The position numbers were made by a program, and so were the translations under genes. A stretch of 64,000 bases of DNA from contig WPIO01000028.1 in assembly GCA_009760855.2 (NCBI GenBank), positions 2,345,001-2,409,000 of the forward strand, read 5' to 3'. The notes under the pieces are model-generated. The model ran no database searches and had not been told where the DNA came from. It saw only the letters and a list, made by a program, of their open reading frames with translations. The DNA comes from Cristatella mucedo. Its lineage: Eukaryota; Bryozoa; Phylactolaemata; Cristatellidae. Positions 1 to 11,617 of this stretch are shown here, piece after piece. How positions within the stretch are numbered: the stretch's first letter is position 1; every line of letters begins with the position of its first letter.

Positions 1-60
1 CCTTGACCTCGATCGAGGTCAGCAGCTTAACCTCTGGGCTAAGCCAGTAAAGAATATGCC
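1..60 (-). mobile_element. SINE-1 head fragment (tRNA-derived)
   Basis: Read on the minus strand this has the tRNA-like A-box region found in the better copies near 15.4 and 52.0 kb (TGGCTTAGCCCAGAGGTTAAG). The element is cut by the window edge. It is a Pol III-type SINE head, not a functional tRNA gene. Confidence 0.5.
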
Positions 61-1154
61 GCGTCTTTTCGGGAGTAGAACCCATAGCCTTAAAATTGTA
101 GGAGCCGAGAGTCGTGGCTGCTAACTCATTTTGACGAATTAGGAACGGGCAGTCCGTCCATCAGGCCATTACCCGTCGATTCGCTGTCGACAGCGAAAAC
201 CGCAAACCTTGACCTTGGTTGATCGGCCGCACACCGCTGAGCCGGTCTGTTCGAACCAGGCGGCTATTGCCATCGCGCTCGGCTGAACTGCTATCGTACG
301 CTGACGATGGGTGCTAATAGTGCGCCCCGAGTTTTCACGGCCGACGCAGTGAAGAAAGTAATAGCCCTCTGCGGCTTCACCCTTGAGCTTTCAGATTCTG
401 TCTTCCGATATGCACAAATGCCAGCGCCACTAGCGCCTTCGGCGGCGGCGGCGCGAAGGAATATAGGCGGCTTAGCTCGCCTCTTTCCTCCGTCTGCGGA
501 GTCTCGGGCTCAACTTCCTAGGACGATAGCACTCGCCTCTCTCTCTAGCGCTACAAAACTCTGCCTTCGGAGCGATTTGCACTGGTGCAAATCGGGCATG
601 CAATTCAGCTACATTTTTAGTTACCAGTTGTGCTGGCAATTCCGAAGCAGCGAATGTCGGCCGCAACATTCCGGCTGTAGCTAACGAGGGCTCATTCGCA
701 GAGCGCACACGCCACGCTGACGTCAGAGGAAAGTGCCGAGGCACCTTGACGCTCGCGCAGCAACGGCGGCGTCAGACGCTAGTTTCACGCCGGCTGCCCA
801 GACCGAGAGCCGTCTCCGACCTTCCGCGGGCCGTGGAGGGAGGGGAGAGAGCGGGGTGACGTACGCCCCGTCGCCCGCTCTCCCGGGCACGCACGCGAGG
901 GGGGCGGGGCCAGCTACCCTGGGATCTGCTGCTGCGGAAGAGGAGGAGGCTGGCTCCCATCGAGTATCCGCACGAGCCATCAAGTCGCCTGCAATCGCTT
1001 TGACGTCGAAACAGAAGCGAGCGAGCGTTTCCCCCCGAGCCGAGACGCTCGAGCGCCGAAACTGAAACCGACAGCGACGGCAGGCATCGGAGGGACCGAT
1101 ATCGCCGAGGCGGCGGCGGCTGCTGCTGCGGCGGGCGGCGACCGAGCGGCTTAC
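61..1154. other. Presumed intron 1 of ADAM-A, GC-rich
   Basis: This follows the splice donor of the ADAM-A exon on the minus strand. It is GC- and CpG-rich, especially from about 730 to 1,150. Long open frames occur on both strands but none shows a recognisable domain, so they are attributed to base composition. No further ADAM exon was found here. Confidence 0.4.
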
Positions 1155-2236
1155 GACGTCATGGGCGCGGGTCTGGCGACCCAAGCCATGCCCAGAGTAT
1201 GCGGCATGTCTTGGTAAGTGAACAGAAGCGCCATGCAGGTGCGAGGATAGCGGGTCGCCGAGAACAAGTCGAGGAAGCGTTGCGGGTCCTTCGTCTTGAC
1301 GGACTCGGCGTAGTCGAAGCCGGCCACCTTGTCGATGAGCGTGACGTTGGAGACGAACAGACCGACGGCGTCCGGCAAGCCGTCGCCGTTGAAGTCCGTG
1401 CTCATGAGCAGCGACGACGCTTCCTGCATGTGGTAGATGATCTCGTTCAGCGCCGCCTGAACGCTGCCGGCCGCCATCTGGCGCACAAAGTACGAGTCGA
1501 CGACGACGTGCACGCCGCAGTAGCGGCGCGTCGACACGTAGCTGGCGACGTAGCCGACAGCCGGCTCCGTCTGCCGGTGCCGCCTCGCCGGCGCCGACGC
1601 CCGCGCGGCGGCGGCGGCGCCATCGGCGCTGTCGGCGCCGGCGAGCCGGCGACCGCCGTTGTCGGCGCCCTCATCCGAAGCCGTACGGAGCGTGACGTTT
1701 TGCCTGGCGATGATGTCCTTCGGTCTGTAGATCAAGTGCAGCGACTGCTGCGATGACGTCGCGTCGTATTTGTCATAGGGTTCGACGAACAGCGTCCCAC
1801 TCCGGGAGCGCACGACGCCTTGGAAGCGGCCCCTTAGTACAAAGCCGTGCGCGTGCGCTCGAAGAACGCCGCCGATGCCTCCCGCGGCATCGGCGACCGC
1901 GTGGCCCTCGTAGTAGCTGACTGCCAGGCGCGCACTCTCGGCTGCGGCGTCGTTCTGTCGCAGTAGCTGGGCATCGGGGTGCAGCGGCAGCCGCTCCGGC
2001 GACATTGGTCGGAGCGAGAGCGCATAGTTGGCGCCGAAAGCACCGAATCGGAGCTCGGCACGCGGAGGAGCCCGCCGGCTGTCGTTAAGCCAGATCAGAT
2101 CTACGACCCTTAGCTGATGACACGTCAGAAACTTCAAGGCGCTGGTCGAGTTATGGCACGATGAGAGCCCGAACGCTATGGAAAGCAGGCAGGCGGCGGC
2201 GGAGACGAGGTAGGCAACGTCGCCAGTGGATGGCAT
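1155..2236 (-). CDS. ADAM10-like metalloprotease A, first coding exon (prodomain and start of catalytic domain)
   Basis: Encodes the N-terminal part of an ADAM10-type membrane metalloprotease (sheddase family). The frame is open upstream to 2,374, but the Met at 2,236 is preferred because it begins a plausible signal peptide with a hydrophobic core (AYLVSAAACLLSIAFGL). A prodomain follows (GTLFVEPYDKYD, HLIYRPKDI, compare GTFYVEPAERYI and SVIYHEDDI of ADAM10), then the first part of the metalloprotease domain (STDFNGDGLPD, SNVTLIDKV, HTLGMAWVA). The last motif matches the ADAM10 segment before GGICEK. The exon ends at a donor (TC|gtaagc) in phase 2, the same phase and protein position as the paralogue at 21,243. 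Unlike that paralogue it has no cysteine between the prodomain end and the catalytic domain, so a cysteine switch is not visible. The zinc-binding exon would lie beyond the left edge. GC-rich codon use. The family call is firm; orthology is not established. Confidence 0.82.
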
Positions 2237-2727
2237 CGGCAGATTTGTGCCATTATCGCGTCTTGCCAGCAGCAGCGTGTGGCGCGTTGGACCGGCGCCG
2301 CCGCGGTTGACCTTCCTGCGCCGTTTTTTAGTGGCGTGGCCTTCGAAAGCGGAAATAATTGGCGTCGAGTGCAATCGCGGAAAGTAGCGTTCAGCTCAAC
2401 AACCCTTTGAGCCGATACCAAGCCCACTGATACTGCAAACAATGAGAGCAGCTAGAGTGGTGATCGCTGACTTCGGTCTGTCGCAAGTGTGAATTTTTCC
2501 TCTTCTTGGAATCGGCTTTTGCTCGAGCTCGATTCTAGTGCTGAACGCATCGGTGTCTGCCCCCTCGGCCGGATGGGGGGTGAGTGGTGCATCCTTTTTT
2601 TATGAGGTATCTGATGTAAACGACCGTTGGTCATCTAGAGAGCATTTAAAGTATGCGGTACCTCTTGTTACGCTCTTAAGGCCAACTTTGTATCACCATC
2701 TATACTCTCTCTTTAACCCTCTCTCTG
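2237..2727. other. Upstream flank of ADAM-A
   Basis: About 490 bases 5' of the chosen ADAM-A start. The open frame upstream of the preferred Met (2,237-2,374) is rich in Lys and Arg and is more likely 5'UTR than protein. No TATA box or other core promoter element was recognised. Confidence 0.3.
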
Positions 2728-3200
2728 GCCAATGTCATCTCCAACGGCAGCCGGCTTTCATTTCTACGCAGACAATATCCCTCTGCACCCATCCGTTTGA
2801 CCCTTCTAAGGCCTGGCTCCTCACCCAACTTGAGTTGATTACATCGTGCATCGATGACATCGGTGTTCCTATCGCTACTAAAAAATCCTTAAGCTTAGAA
2901 TGACTTTGTTGACGAACGTGCTCCCTCGATCGTCAAGTTGGCCTACTTTCAGCTGTCCCAAAATCAGGACTTGCTTAGGAGTATGGCAGCCAAGCTAGCA
3001 CATTTCTTACTTCGAGCCTAAATTATTGTAATTCCCAATATTCAGGACTCAGCCTGTGCCCATAATTGTTTGCAGCTAGAGAACAACTTCAGAGACTCAA
3101 CTAAGTTCTGTTGTCAACGGCGTAGCTTCCACAACACACTACTTCTGAGCGACTGTGCCAGCCTATCAAGCATCGGATCAATTTCAGTCTTCAGTCTGGT
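2728..3200 (+). mobile_element. LINE-A remnant, degraded RT region
   Basis: A stretch around 2,752 reads like the RT box (GGCTTTCATTTCTACGCAGA, compare LGFHFYADD of the better copies) and is followed by a GATGACATC-type segment shared with LINE-A. Many frame breaks; a dead 5'-truncated copy. Confidence 0.5.
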
Positions 3201-3207
3201 CTACTGG

Positions 3208-3610
3208 TTGTAATAATAATAATGATAAAGATAATGCACTTTATAAAGCACCCTCAGAGAACTCAATCTCTTTCCAGGCGCTTTACATTTGCTGCAAAGG
3301 GAAACGCGATTGAATGGTGAGTAATACCATGTGTTGGGTCTGCTGTACCGCGACAGCTGACCAGTCCGGCGGAAGCCGCAGGGGTGAGAACAGCGTACCC
3401 ACTTGTAGAAGTTGCTTGCAGGCCCGCGTTCTGTCCGTGCAGCCCGGTTCCGCGTCTCCGCAATAAACGCCATCTGCCTGAACCGTCTTGATCTGTGCGC
3501 GACTGCCCGCACAAGCATTACACCATACTTGATAAACAACATGAATAACATGGCTAGGGGTGACATGCACAGCGTCAGCATGCAAGTGTGGTTAGTGGCA
3601 GCATGCACAG
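3208..3610 (-). mobile_element. LINE-A 3' end
   Basis: Begins with an AAT-type microsatellite (the reverse of the ATT tail) and the conserved 3' terminal block (CTCAGAGAACTCAATCTCTT on the plus strand), then the 3' untranslated region. 5'-truncated and non-coding. Confidence 0.75.
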
Positions 3611-3739
3611 TGTAGTGGTAACTTCATACAGAAAGCCGCTTAGGCTGAGTCGCTTTAGAAAACAACTGAATGACAAGCCAGTGCCTTTGAGGAGTGGCAC
3701 ACATTACACCGCTTCATGTAGATACATTATGTGATTTCA

Positions 3740-4130
3740 CTCGCTGGCACCAGCCTTGTTTATCCGACCTCGGTGTGTTCTCGATCCACCCGCTCGTCTG
3801 CATCTGCATCTAGCCCTAAATCGAAATCGTTTGATGACCGAGCCTTCAGCTCAAATGCAAAGGTCTGGAGCGCGCTTCCAGCTCAGATAGACTCAGGTAC
3901 ACTTCCAACACCGGTACACTTTCCATCTCCTTGCGTCCTAAAGATCTCAGCTCAAGATTGGTTCCAGTCAGCTTGCCTTCGCCCAGTTAACTTGACCTTT
4001 ACCAGTTTGCTTTGCATGCATACCAGCCTTGTTACATTTCACTGGCTATATATTTTATCAACCGTTGGCCGTGAGCTTATTTACGGTTGCTTGTCACATG
4101 CTGGCCTAAGCATACTTATTTGCTGACGCA
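3740..4130 (+). mobile_element. LINE-A-related fragment, C-terminal coding piece
   Basis: One frame reads KSFDDRAFSSNAKVWSALP, a diverged match to the KSFGDRAFSSYAPKAWNSLP motif near the LINE-A C-terminus. The rest is degraded and the end is uncertain. Confidence 0.5.
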
Positions 4131-4158
4131 TGATAGATATCGAGCATGTCCCTGACGA

Positions 4159-4300
4159 GCTGGTTTGGTCCAGTGGTCAAGTTGCTCGCCCCCGCCAAGG
4201 TGTGGCTGAGGTCGTCGGCACGAGCCCCGAGGCACATGTGAAGCGCCTGAATAGTGATTAAGTTCTCTTGGGGAGCTATATAAATGAATTATATAAATAA
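4159..4300 (+). mobile_element. SINE-1 copy
   Basis: tRNA-like head with an A-box region (TGGTTTGGTCCAGTGGTCAA) and a B-box-like GCACGAGCCCC, then the LINE-A-like tail (GTGATTAAGTTCTCTTGGGG) and a short AT-rich end. Full-length structure, diverged. Confidence 0.65.
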
Positions 4301-4439
4301 CACAAGGAATAATAACCTAGAAAGACATTGTTGCTCTATACTCTTGCACCTGCCTGTGAGCCCTTACGGCAGTACCTAAAACAGCTGCCCAATTCGCTTA
4401 ATGTACGAAAACTATTTCTCTGTTAGTTCAACTCGAGCT

Positions 4440-5030
4440 TCATCATGCTCGTTGACCTTAGCATCATGCTACTGAACATTATAGGACACCGTAAGCGTGT
4501 GGCTGGATTAGTGGCTTTGCTCTTCTCTTAGGTAATACTGTTGCACGACCATCACGTGCCCGAAACTTAGGTGTCGTTTTCTACAACAGCCCTACATTTT
4601 AAAAGCTTCATTCGAAAGACAGCTAGCAATTCATGTCCGACCTCTAGATTAGGAACTATCTTCCATTGTCTTGCAAAAAAATCAATTTGCTCATTAGTTC
4701 TAACACGGCTAACTTGTTGTAACTTCCTGTTGGCTGGGCTACTGAAAATGCAACTAGGCAACCCTGAAATGTAGCACCCGTTCAGCCTCATCGAGCTGTT
4801 AGGACAATTAGCTGTTCCATTCCTTCTTAAAGACCACTGGCGACAAGAGCTTAAGCTAGACTGTAGAATCTGCGTACACAGTTACAACTACTCTCCAGCT
4901 TGGCACATTGTTACCAGCCTTCCCGAGCTGCTACTCACTACCTCAACGGCTGCCCTGACTGATAAGCTTCCCATATATCTCGTGTGCAAATTCGAGTCCG
5001 TCGACTATCGCAAGCCGCTCCGACTGCCAT
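4440..5030 (+). mobile_element. LINE-B remnant
   Basis: Aligns by eye with the LINE-B copy at 45.6-46.6 kb: TATAGGACACCGTAAGCGTG, CGAAACTTAGGTGTCGTTTT, AAAAGCTTCATTCGAAAGAC and GTTGGCTGGGCTAC occur in the same order. Several deletions and frameshifts; the 3' terminal tail is not recognisable. Confidence 0.65.
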
Positions 5031-5054
5031 AACTTTCTTTTCTTTGTTGTAGAC

Positions 5055-5160
5055 AAAATAATACTAATGCGCTTGACAAAGTTTCCTTATCTCTTTCTAG
5101 GCACGCCAACATTTGCTGCACAGGAAAACGCAATACAGCATCGTAATCACTAATTTATTA
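5055..5160 (-). mobile_element. LINE-A 3' terminal fragment
   Basis: Contains the antisense 3' signature (TATCTCTTTCTAGGCACGCC, then ACATTTGCTGCA) of LINE-A; about 100 bases only. Confidence 0.5.
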
Positions 5161-6824
5161 CCAACATACCCCACAACAGCAAGCCATCGAGTCAACACAA
5201 GTGATTTAGGAAATCAGCATTCTTTTATTGAAAAACCACAATCATTTCACTAATTCTGACATTTCATGTGTGTATTTAGTTACTATGAAAACCGGAATTA
5301 TCTTTAAAGGGTTGACACCTTTGGCCCGCGAAAACTTGTACGTCGCCCTTGTCGACCGAGGTTTTTGTGAGCGGTCGAATTCTGTACTCCTGTAATATCA
5401 GAAAGCGTGCCTTGCTTAGTTTACCGCTAGCAAACTCATACGTTAAACACCGCGAGAACAAAATATATATTTAAGCGTATAGAATGCCAGGACCGCAGGC
5501 CTGGAACTGACGCGCCTTAAAGACTGACAGCAGCCTTCTTAAAGGTACCCACCGCATGCACGTCCTTCCTTTGGCTGTTTTTCAGGCTTTAAAGAGACCT
5601 TCAAATCTCCGTCATCAAACGCAAATAACCAGTGGGAGCATCTTTCGAGTTGATGACCAAGTCACCGTTCTGCAATATAATGTCACCGTCTGTCAATGCG
5701 TAGGAGACATGAGCTGCTACTTAAGTTGGTTTAGTAATACATTAAATTGAACGGCAGCCTAGTGGCAGCTTACTCATGTTCTGTCGATACAGCACCACTA
5801 ATAAAAACCAAGAATTCACTGAAGCGTTGATGTCCTAAAGCTCCAGGGAGCGTTAACAGTGATCACCGGTCTGAGCAATTGTTCACGACTCCACATCGCT
5901 TGCATCTTCTGACCAGCATTGCTGGAAATCCTACAAAAATGGCGGCGAACTTTCAAGAGACGGCAACGGTAACAACAGTAAAAATGAAATCTTCTTAATT
6001 CGTGTGCCTCGAGCTTCCCGTGGCGGGCTGTAGTCAGACAAGCAGCACACCATAGGATTAGCTCAGGCGGCATTATATTGCAGGTTCTCAAAGAGAGTGC
6101 GCCGCACGGCGGTAACGAGCACTCGCTTACTCTGCGTACTTTAACTGGATAGACAGAATTGGTCATACAATACAGATCGCTCAATCGCGCGAGCACACTA
6201 GCAACAACTCAGACCCTCACCGCATCGGCTCATGCCGCCATGTAACACGTGCGAGTGCGGGTCCGACAAGCGTTTTTCAACGGACAAAAATTTCAGTCAT
6301 ACTTGCAAATCTTATCTGATTTAAATTATCATTCAGTAAACGTAAAGCGCACGACAGGCTCTCACCTTGCAACGGGTTCCATGAGCGCTCCGCTAGAACA
6401 CTTGCAACACGCGCGCAATCGTAAGTCGAAATGGCGGTGCACTAGAGCTCCGGTGACGTCAACGGTTACGCGTATTCTAATGGTAGCATATTTCTCACAA
6501 ATAAAAATCTTACAATAAATTTTATTTTATTAAAAATAATTTTACAAATAATTACAAAATAACGGACTGACACAAGACTACTCATGGTCGTGTATATGTC
6601 TATGTTTCCTCCCGCTGGCAACGTACGGAGGACACGCGCCCATCACGCCAGCGCATCGTGGTGGGCGGACGGTAAACATCCCACCGTATGCGCATTGACC
6701 ATCATGACCTTCCATCCCGTGGCATCAACCGCCACGCCCCCAATCAACCGCGTTGCGGTATTGACTAGCACTAAGCTGTGCACTGGTTTATAATAGAGAT
6801 TTTTGTATTCGGCACGGGCAGCTT
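5161..6824. other. Unassigned intergenic sequence
   Basis: No gene, RNA or recognisable repeat seen. Open frames are short and lack domain features. AT-rich around 6,480-6,560. Confidence 0.4.
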
Positions 6825-7055
6825 TTCCACGCACCTTTTTATTACAGCATTTAATGGGTCTCTGTGATTCGTCCTCTATGTGTTTATGCATGATGACCCT
6901 GTGCAAGTCACGCCTAACCGTGTTATTCTTGTTGTGTATTGAGCATGCTACCACTAGCCATTCGGGCGTGCTTCGTTTGCAGCAAATGTAAAGTGCTTAG
7001 AAAGAGATTGAATTCTCTGAGGGCACTACATCGAATGCATTATTATTATTATTAA
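6825..7055 (+). mobile_element. LINE-A 3' end
   Basis: Starts in the last coding codons and 3'UTR (CACCTTTTTATTACAGCATT, then a GTGATTCGTCC block) and ends with the 3' signature AAGAGATTGAATTCTCTGAG plus an ATT tail at about 7,040-7,055. 5'-truncated. Confidence 0.8.
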
Positions 7056-8274
7056 ATGTTAGTGTTCAATTTAGTCTACAACTAGCCGCCGCCCCGTATA
7101 TACTACGCGGGTTACGTGCATCGTCGTTAACTGGCCTCGTCGCCAGCAACCGAAGGTGCGGGCCAGGAAGGGAAGCCTTGGCCCCCCCCGCCTACCCAAA
7201 GAGGCGCGCAAGTACGACCGGCCAGCCGGCGCACCCGTTAGTCCACGTTAAGACCCGCTGCTTCGGGCCAGCTCAAGGTCATGCAACGCCCTCGACTCTG
7301 GGCTACGTCCAAGCATGCGATGCATTTGCATGGGCCAGGCAGCACCTTAAAGAGACGCTTTACTGAGGCCCGACCGACCGTCGGTCCGTGGGCTGCTAAC
7401 TTTCGCCGACAGTAGGCGCGAGCTAGCCGTGGGTTCACTGGCCATCGGCTAGACGGCGGCTGGCTGCGAATGTTCGGCGGCGGCTCGCGACGGCGAGAAC
7501 ACCGGTCTACGAGCGGACTCGGGCCGTCGCCGCGGGGCGTGACCTAGCGTTTTCATCTCGTTCACTTGTAACGCAGCGAGTGCAACGGCTCGAGCTAGTG
7601 TGCCGAGATACCCTGCGCGGGTAGGTGCTTCGCAGCGAGCGGCTGGGAAAGCCTCCTGGAGAACGGTACCTTAATTATAGCTGTAGCAACGCAGGCAATC
7701 TCTCAGGCGATCGTTTCTAATCTTGTGCAGCGTTTACACCAGCGGTTTTTCCCGTCCCCTAGTTTTCCGTTCGCCGGGGACTCGTCGTAGGTGATGTTCG
7801 CGGCAGAGGTGATTTCAAAGGCTGCGCAAGTAGCTCTGGGCTCCAATGACATGAAGCCCAGGAGTCGTATCGTAAAAAAATTTACTAGGAAATGCCTAGA
7901 AATCCAGACGGAACGTCGCTGCGGTATACACTTCAGTATTTCCGGCCGATGGCGTCGAGCAAGCTTTCGCTCGCGGATGGTGGCTGCCGGTCGGGTTTCG
8001 CTCGGCTGGTCGTGGCTTCCCTCCACCAGTACAGTACGTCGAGCAGCCGTGGCTTTGTAAGCATTATATAGCTGCCTACATTAGGCGACTAGCCTGTGCC
8101 CGTGAAAAATAGCGGGAAATTTCAGTTTGCATCCAAATGCAGGCCTGAGTGTCGACTTACCTACCCAGCCTAGCTGGTTAGCCTGGCCTACTGTCGGTCA
8201 ATGACTCCAAGCAACGGCTTGGGTCGGGAAGTGCTCGAATTTTACAGGCATTCTATTTCTGACCTTTTCATAAG
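7056..8274. other. Unassigned sequence, GC-rich in part
   Basis: A CpG-rich block from about 7,140 to 7,660 has no convincing coding frame. It could be a promoter-type island, but no transcript start is visible. Nothing recognised to 8,274. Confidence 0.3.
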
Positions 8275-8942
8275 TTAGGCACTCACGGAGCTTTGACAGT
8301 ACGAAGCTCGCGGGCTTCTTCAGTCTCTCGGTTATTTGAGAGTTGGCTTGTCTGTCGTAAGTTAGAAGCGGCTGCCACATCATGCCACTTCTTGCAGATC
8401 TGCATTGGCTCCCAGTCAAGCAACGCATCGACTTCAAGGTTATGTCACTCACTTTTAGGTCACTTCATTCTTTGGCTCCAGCCTATCTCTCAGATCTACT
8501 CCCCCACCAGGATAAACATCGTGCCACTGCTTTTCGGAATGTAACTGTTTACCCATACCTCGTGAAAATCTCAAATCCTTTGGAGACCGTGCCTCTAGCT
8601 CGTATGCTCCCAAATCCAGGAACTCACTCCCGACTTGAGTCACATTCTCTGACTTGACCACATTTAAAAAGAAATTAAAAACGCACCTATTTATGCCAGT
8701 ATTTAGTGGGTATTGTGATTCTTACTTTGTGTTTATGCATGCTGATACTGTGCATGTTGCCACTAACCACACTTGCATGCTGACCCTGTGCATGCCACCC
8801 TAACCATGTTATTCTTGCTGTTTATAGAGCATGGTACCACTTATCATTCGATCGTGCTTCCTTTACAGTAAATGCAAAGTGCCTAGAAAGAGATTGAGTT
8901 CTCTGGAGGCACTATATCAAATGCATTATTATTATTATTTAT
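8275..8942 (+). mobile_element. LINE-A copy, 3' part
   Basis: Frames read LLADLHWLPVKQRIDFKVMS and a later motif like GDRAFSSYAP, both from the C-terminal region downstream of RT. The 3'UTR, 3' signature and ATT tail (about 8,925-8,942) are present. Frameshifts make it non-coding. Confidence 0.85.
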
Positions 8943-9405
<463 letters not shown>

Positions 9406-9789
9406 TACCTGTAATAAAATTTTAGTCCAGATAGTGGGCAAGGCACCCACCACATAACGAGATGGGCTAGAATGGCCGATGACTTTATGAAAGCAAACAG
9501 ATTTCACATAGATGCTAGCATTCGACATATCTTCTATTAACTTGAGCATGCAGGAAAGCAGCAAATCTATGCAGCTGCAAAGGAAAATAGTAGGTATGGG
9601 GTCTAGGCTAGCAATCTTAGGTGGAGATGGAACTTCTAGATGACATCACTCGTAGCAGGCTTGAAGGTGGACGTCGAGGTAAAGCACGGAGCAGAGGGTT
9701 CAGAGTTCAGTAGAGATATTTGCCATGTCGATGGGCTTTCTGATCTCACAATCTAGTGCCGAGGCACAGACAAAGGGTAGGTGAAGATA

Positions 9790-9866
9790 AATCAGCAAAT
9801 GTAAAGTGCCTAGAAAGAGATTGAAATATCTGAGGGCACTATATCAAATTATTATTATTATTATTA
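9790..9866 (+). mobile_element. LINE-A 3' terminal stub
   Basis: Only the last 60 or so bases of LINE-A (GCAAATGTAAAGTGCCTAGA onward) plus an ATT tail; an extreme 5' truncation. Confidence 0.75.
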
Positions 9867-9921
9867 TCAGTTAGGATCAGCAGCAACTATTCCAGGGTAG
9901 ACTGCAGGTGCCGCAATTATA

Positions 9922-9993
9922 ATGTAAAGCGCCTAGAAAGAGATTGAGTTCTCTGAGGGCGCTTTATCAAGTGCATTATTATTATAATTATTA
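9922..9993 (+). mobile_element. LINE-A 3' terminal stub, second copy
   Basis: Same 3' terminal block as the stub at 9,790 (AATGTAAAGCGCCTAGAAAG) with an ATTATT tail, about 130 bases downstream in the same orientation. Confidence 0.75.
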
Positions 9994-10084
9994 CAAACAG
10001 TTGCTCCTATGCTTTTTCCAGCTGACAAAGTGGTTTTCGGCAGCCTATTTCAAGAAAAACGAACAAGCGTCCGAAAAGCTTATA

Positions 10085-10255
10085 CATAAGATAAGCTGAT
10101 TTAACGGCCTCATTTGTATAGTGGCAGAACAGCCTTTAACGGCTATTACCACAGCTTGCAGTGGGCAATACAAGATTACCCACTGCAGTACTCAAACTGA
10201 TGAGCTGGATCGTGTAGAGTGAGCACCTTTCCTCCTGGGCTAAAACCCAGCAGCA
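10085..10255 (-). mobile_element. SINE-2-like copy
   Basis: On the minus strand it has a tRNA-like head (TTTAGCCCAGGAGGAAAGGT), then the SINE-2 body with CAGTGGGTAATC, an AGCCGTTAAAGGC-type box and an end resembling GAGGCCGTTAAATCAGCTT. Diverged from the copies at 42.6 and 38.1 kb. Confidence 0.55.
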
Positions 10256-11119
10256 ACAACATCAAACTATTAGCTATCTCCACGACAGCTGAATTTATAA
10301 AAGTACACAGGGACAACCTTAGGAATATCCCGGCTATCAAGTGCTCGACATTTCGTATCCAAGCTAGCGATTTATAATGGAATGAGGATAAAAAACTTTT
10401 ACAGCAGCAATATGATAATTTGACTCGCTGTGCAACCAGTCTGTGTGCTTGGGTAGGCATGCAGATGGACACGTACAATACCAGAATCGTAACAAGGCAA
10501 CCAAAAGCCTACAAATACCACGCACAACTTGCAAAACGACTCGTGCATTGCCGAAGTTGCCACACAAGCCAAACCCTGAGCGAAAGTACCACCACCACCA
10601 ACAACAATAATAATACATTTGTACAGCACCTTCATGGAACTTAATCTCCTTCTAGGCACGTTACATATGTTGTAAAGGGCATATTATTATATGGTCAGTG
10701 GTAGGCCAAGTGTATATAATTAGCCATCTGCTTGAAGCCCAATTAGAGCAACCACTGGTCTTGCACGAAGATTTCTCCACGGGTCAGCAAGAAAACGAAA
10801 CAAGCTGCACCACTGTATTTCAGTAAATAGATGAGCTTTCTTACCACAGGTTACGTTGGATGTACAAATGCCACGTGCTAGCAGTGCATACTTCCACCAC
10901 CGGCGGTTTGCATCAGCATCCAGGACGGATAAGTACGCACAAAGCGCGGCACCACAACCTTGCTCGATACTGGCAGTGGACCGCCAGGCGGTCAGGTTCA
11001 CCAGTGCGTACACACGGAAGCCAAGTACAAGGTTCAGAGCGTGCTAAGGTCACACAAGCCCTGCGGACAGCACAGCCTCCACCTTCCTGTTGTGACGAGT
11101 TCACTTGGCACCCCGTTGA
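10256..11119. other. Intergenic sequence downstream of CETN3, with a LINE-A tail fragment
   Basis: An antisense LINE-A 3' fragment lies near 10,600-10,690 (AACTTAATCTCCTTCTAGGC). No AATAAA was found on the minus strand close behind the CETN3 stop, so its poly(A) site is not placed. Other open frames look non-coding. Confidence 0.4.
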
Positions 11120-11163
11120 TCACGTGTCGCCACTCATGATGGCAGCAAATTCTTCCACGCTGA
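11120..11163 (-). CDS. CETN3: Centrin-3, last coding exon
   Basis: A 44-base exon after acttatag completes EF-hand 4 and the C-terminus: ISVEEFAAIMSGDT then TGA. It parallels the human ending INQEEFIAIMTGDI. Too short for a routine ORF search; found by extending the phase-1 junction. Confidence 0.9.
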
Positions 11164-11340
11164 CTATAAGTATACAAAAATACACAAGCAAATGACGTTT
11201 TCGGGTAATCCACAAGGACCCGGTAAGACATAAGAAAAGAGGGCAAACTACTTTGTGGGAGAAGCAGCCAGCATTGGGAAAAACACAGCGTCGCTGCACG
11301 AATGAGCCCGAAAAAGCAAAGTCGATTGCGCTCGCCTTAC

Positions 11341-11417
11341 TTTCCCCGTCGCCATCCGTGTCAAACTCTTCGATCATCGCGCGTAGCTCCTCCTCAGGAA
11401 TGGTTTCCCCAAGCTCC
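11341..11417 (-). CDS. CETN3: Centrin-3, EF-hand 4 start exon
   Basis: Begins after cattgcag, completing a split Arg codon, then [20 protein letters not shown] and DGDGE. EF-hand 4 starts with DTDGDGE, a canonical calcium loop. The donor after GAAA is gtaagg, phase 1. Confidence 0.93.
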
Positions 11418-11502
11418 CTGCAATGAATGCAATGGCATCACAGCTCGCTGCCGAGCAAAGACGGCAGTGAGCTGCAAGCGAGAAGGGGGCTGCCTGACTG
11501 AC

Positions 11503-11617
11503 CGAGCCACGCGGCGCAAGTTCCGCAGGCTTATCTTGCCAGTGTCGTCATCGTCAAAAAGCTTAAACGCTTTCACCAGCTCCTCGTGAGGATTGCGCCC
11601 CTGAATGAGCTCTGTGG
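11503..11617 (-). CDS. CETN3: Centrin-3, EF-hand 3 exon
   Basis: Acceptor gtttcag, phase 1. Encodes [20 protein letters not shown] then [12 protein letters not shown], diagnostic of centrin-3 rather than centrin-1 or -2 ([12 protein letters not shown]). Loop 3 has Asn at position 12, as in other centrins, so calcium binding there is doubtful. The donor is CG|gtcagt, phase 2, a less common GTCAGT form. Confidence 0.93.

Noticed and set aside
723..1184. Overlapping open frames on both strands in GC-rich sequence left of ADAM-A
   Set aside because: Arg/Ala/Ser-rich composition without domain features, overlapping frames on both strands, and position inside the presumed intron indicate base-composition artefacts.
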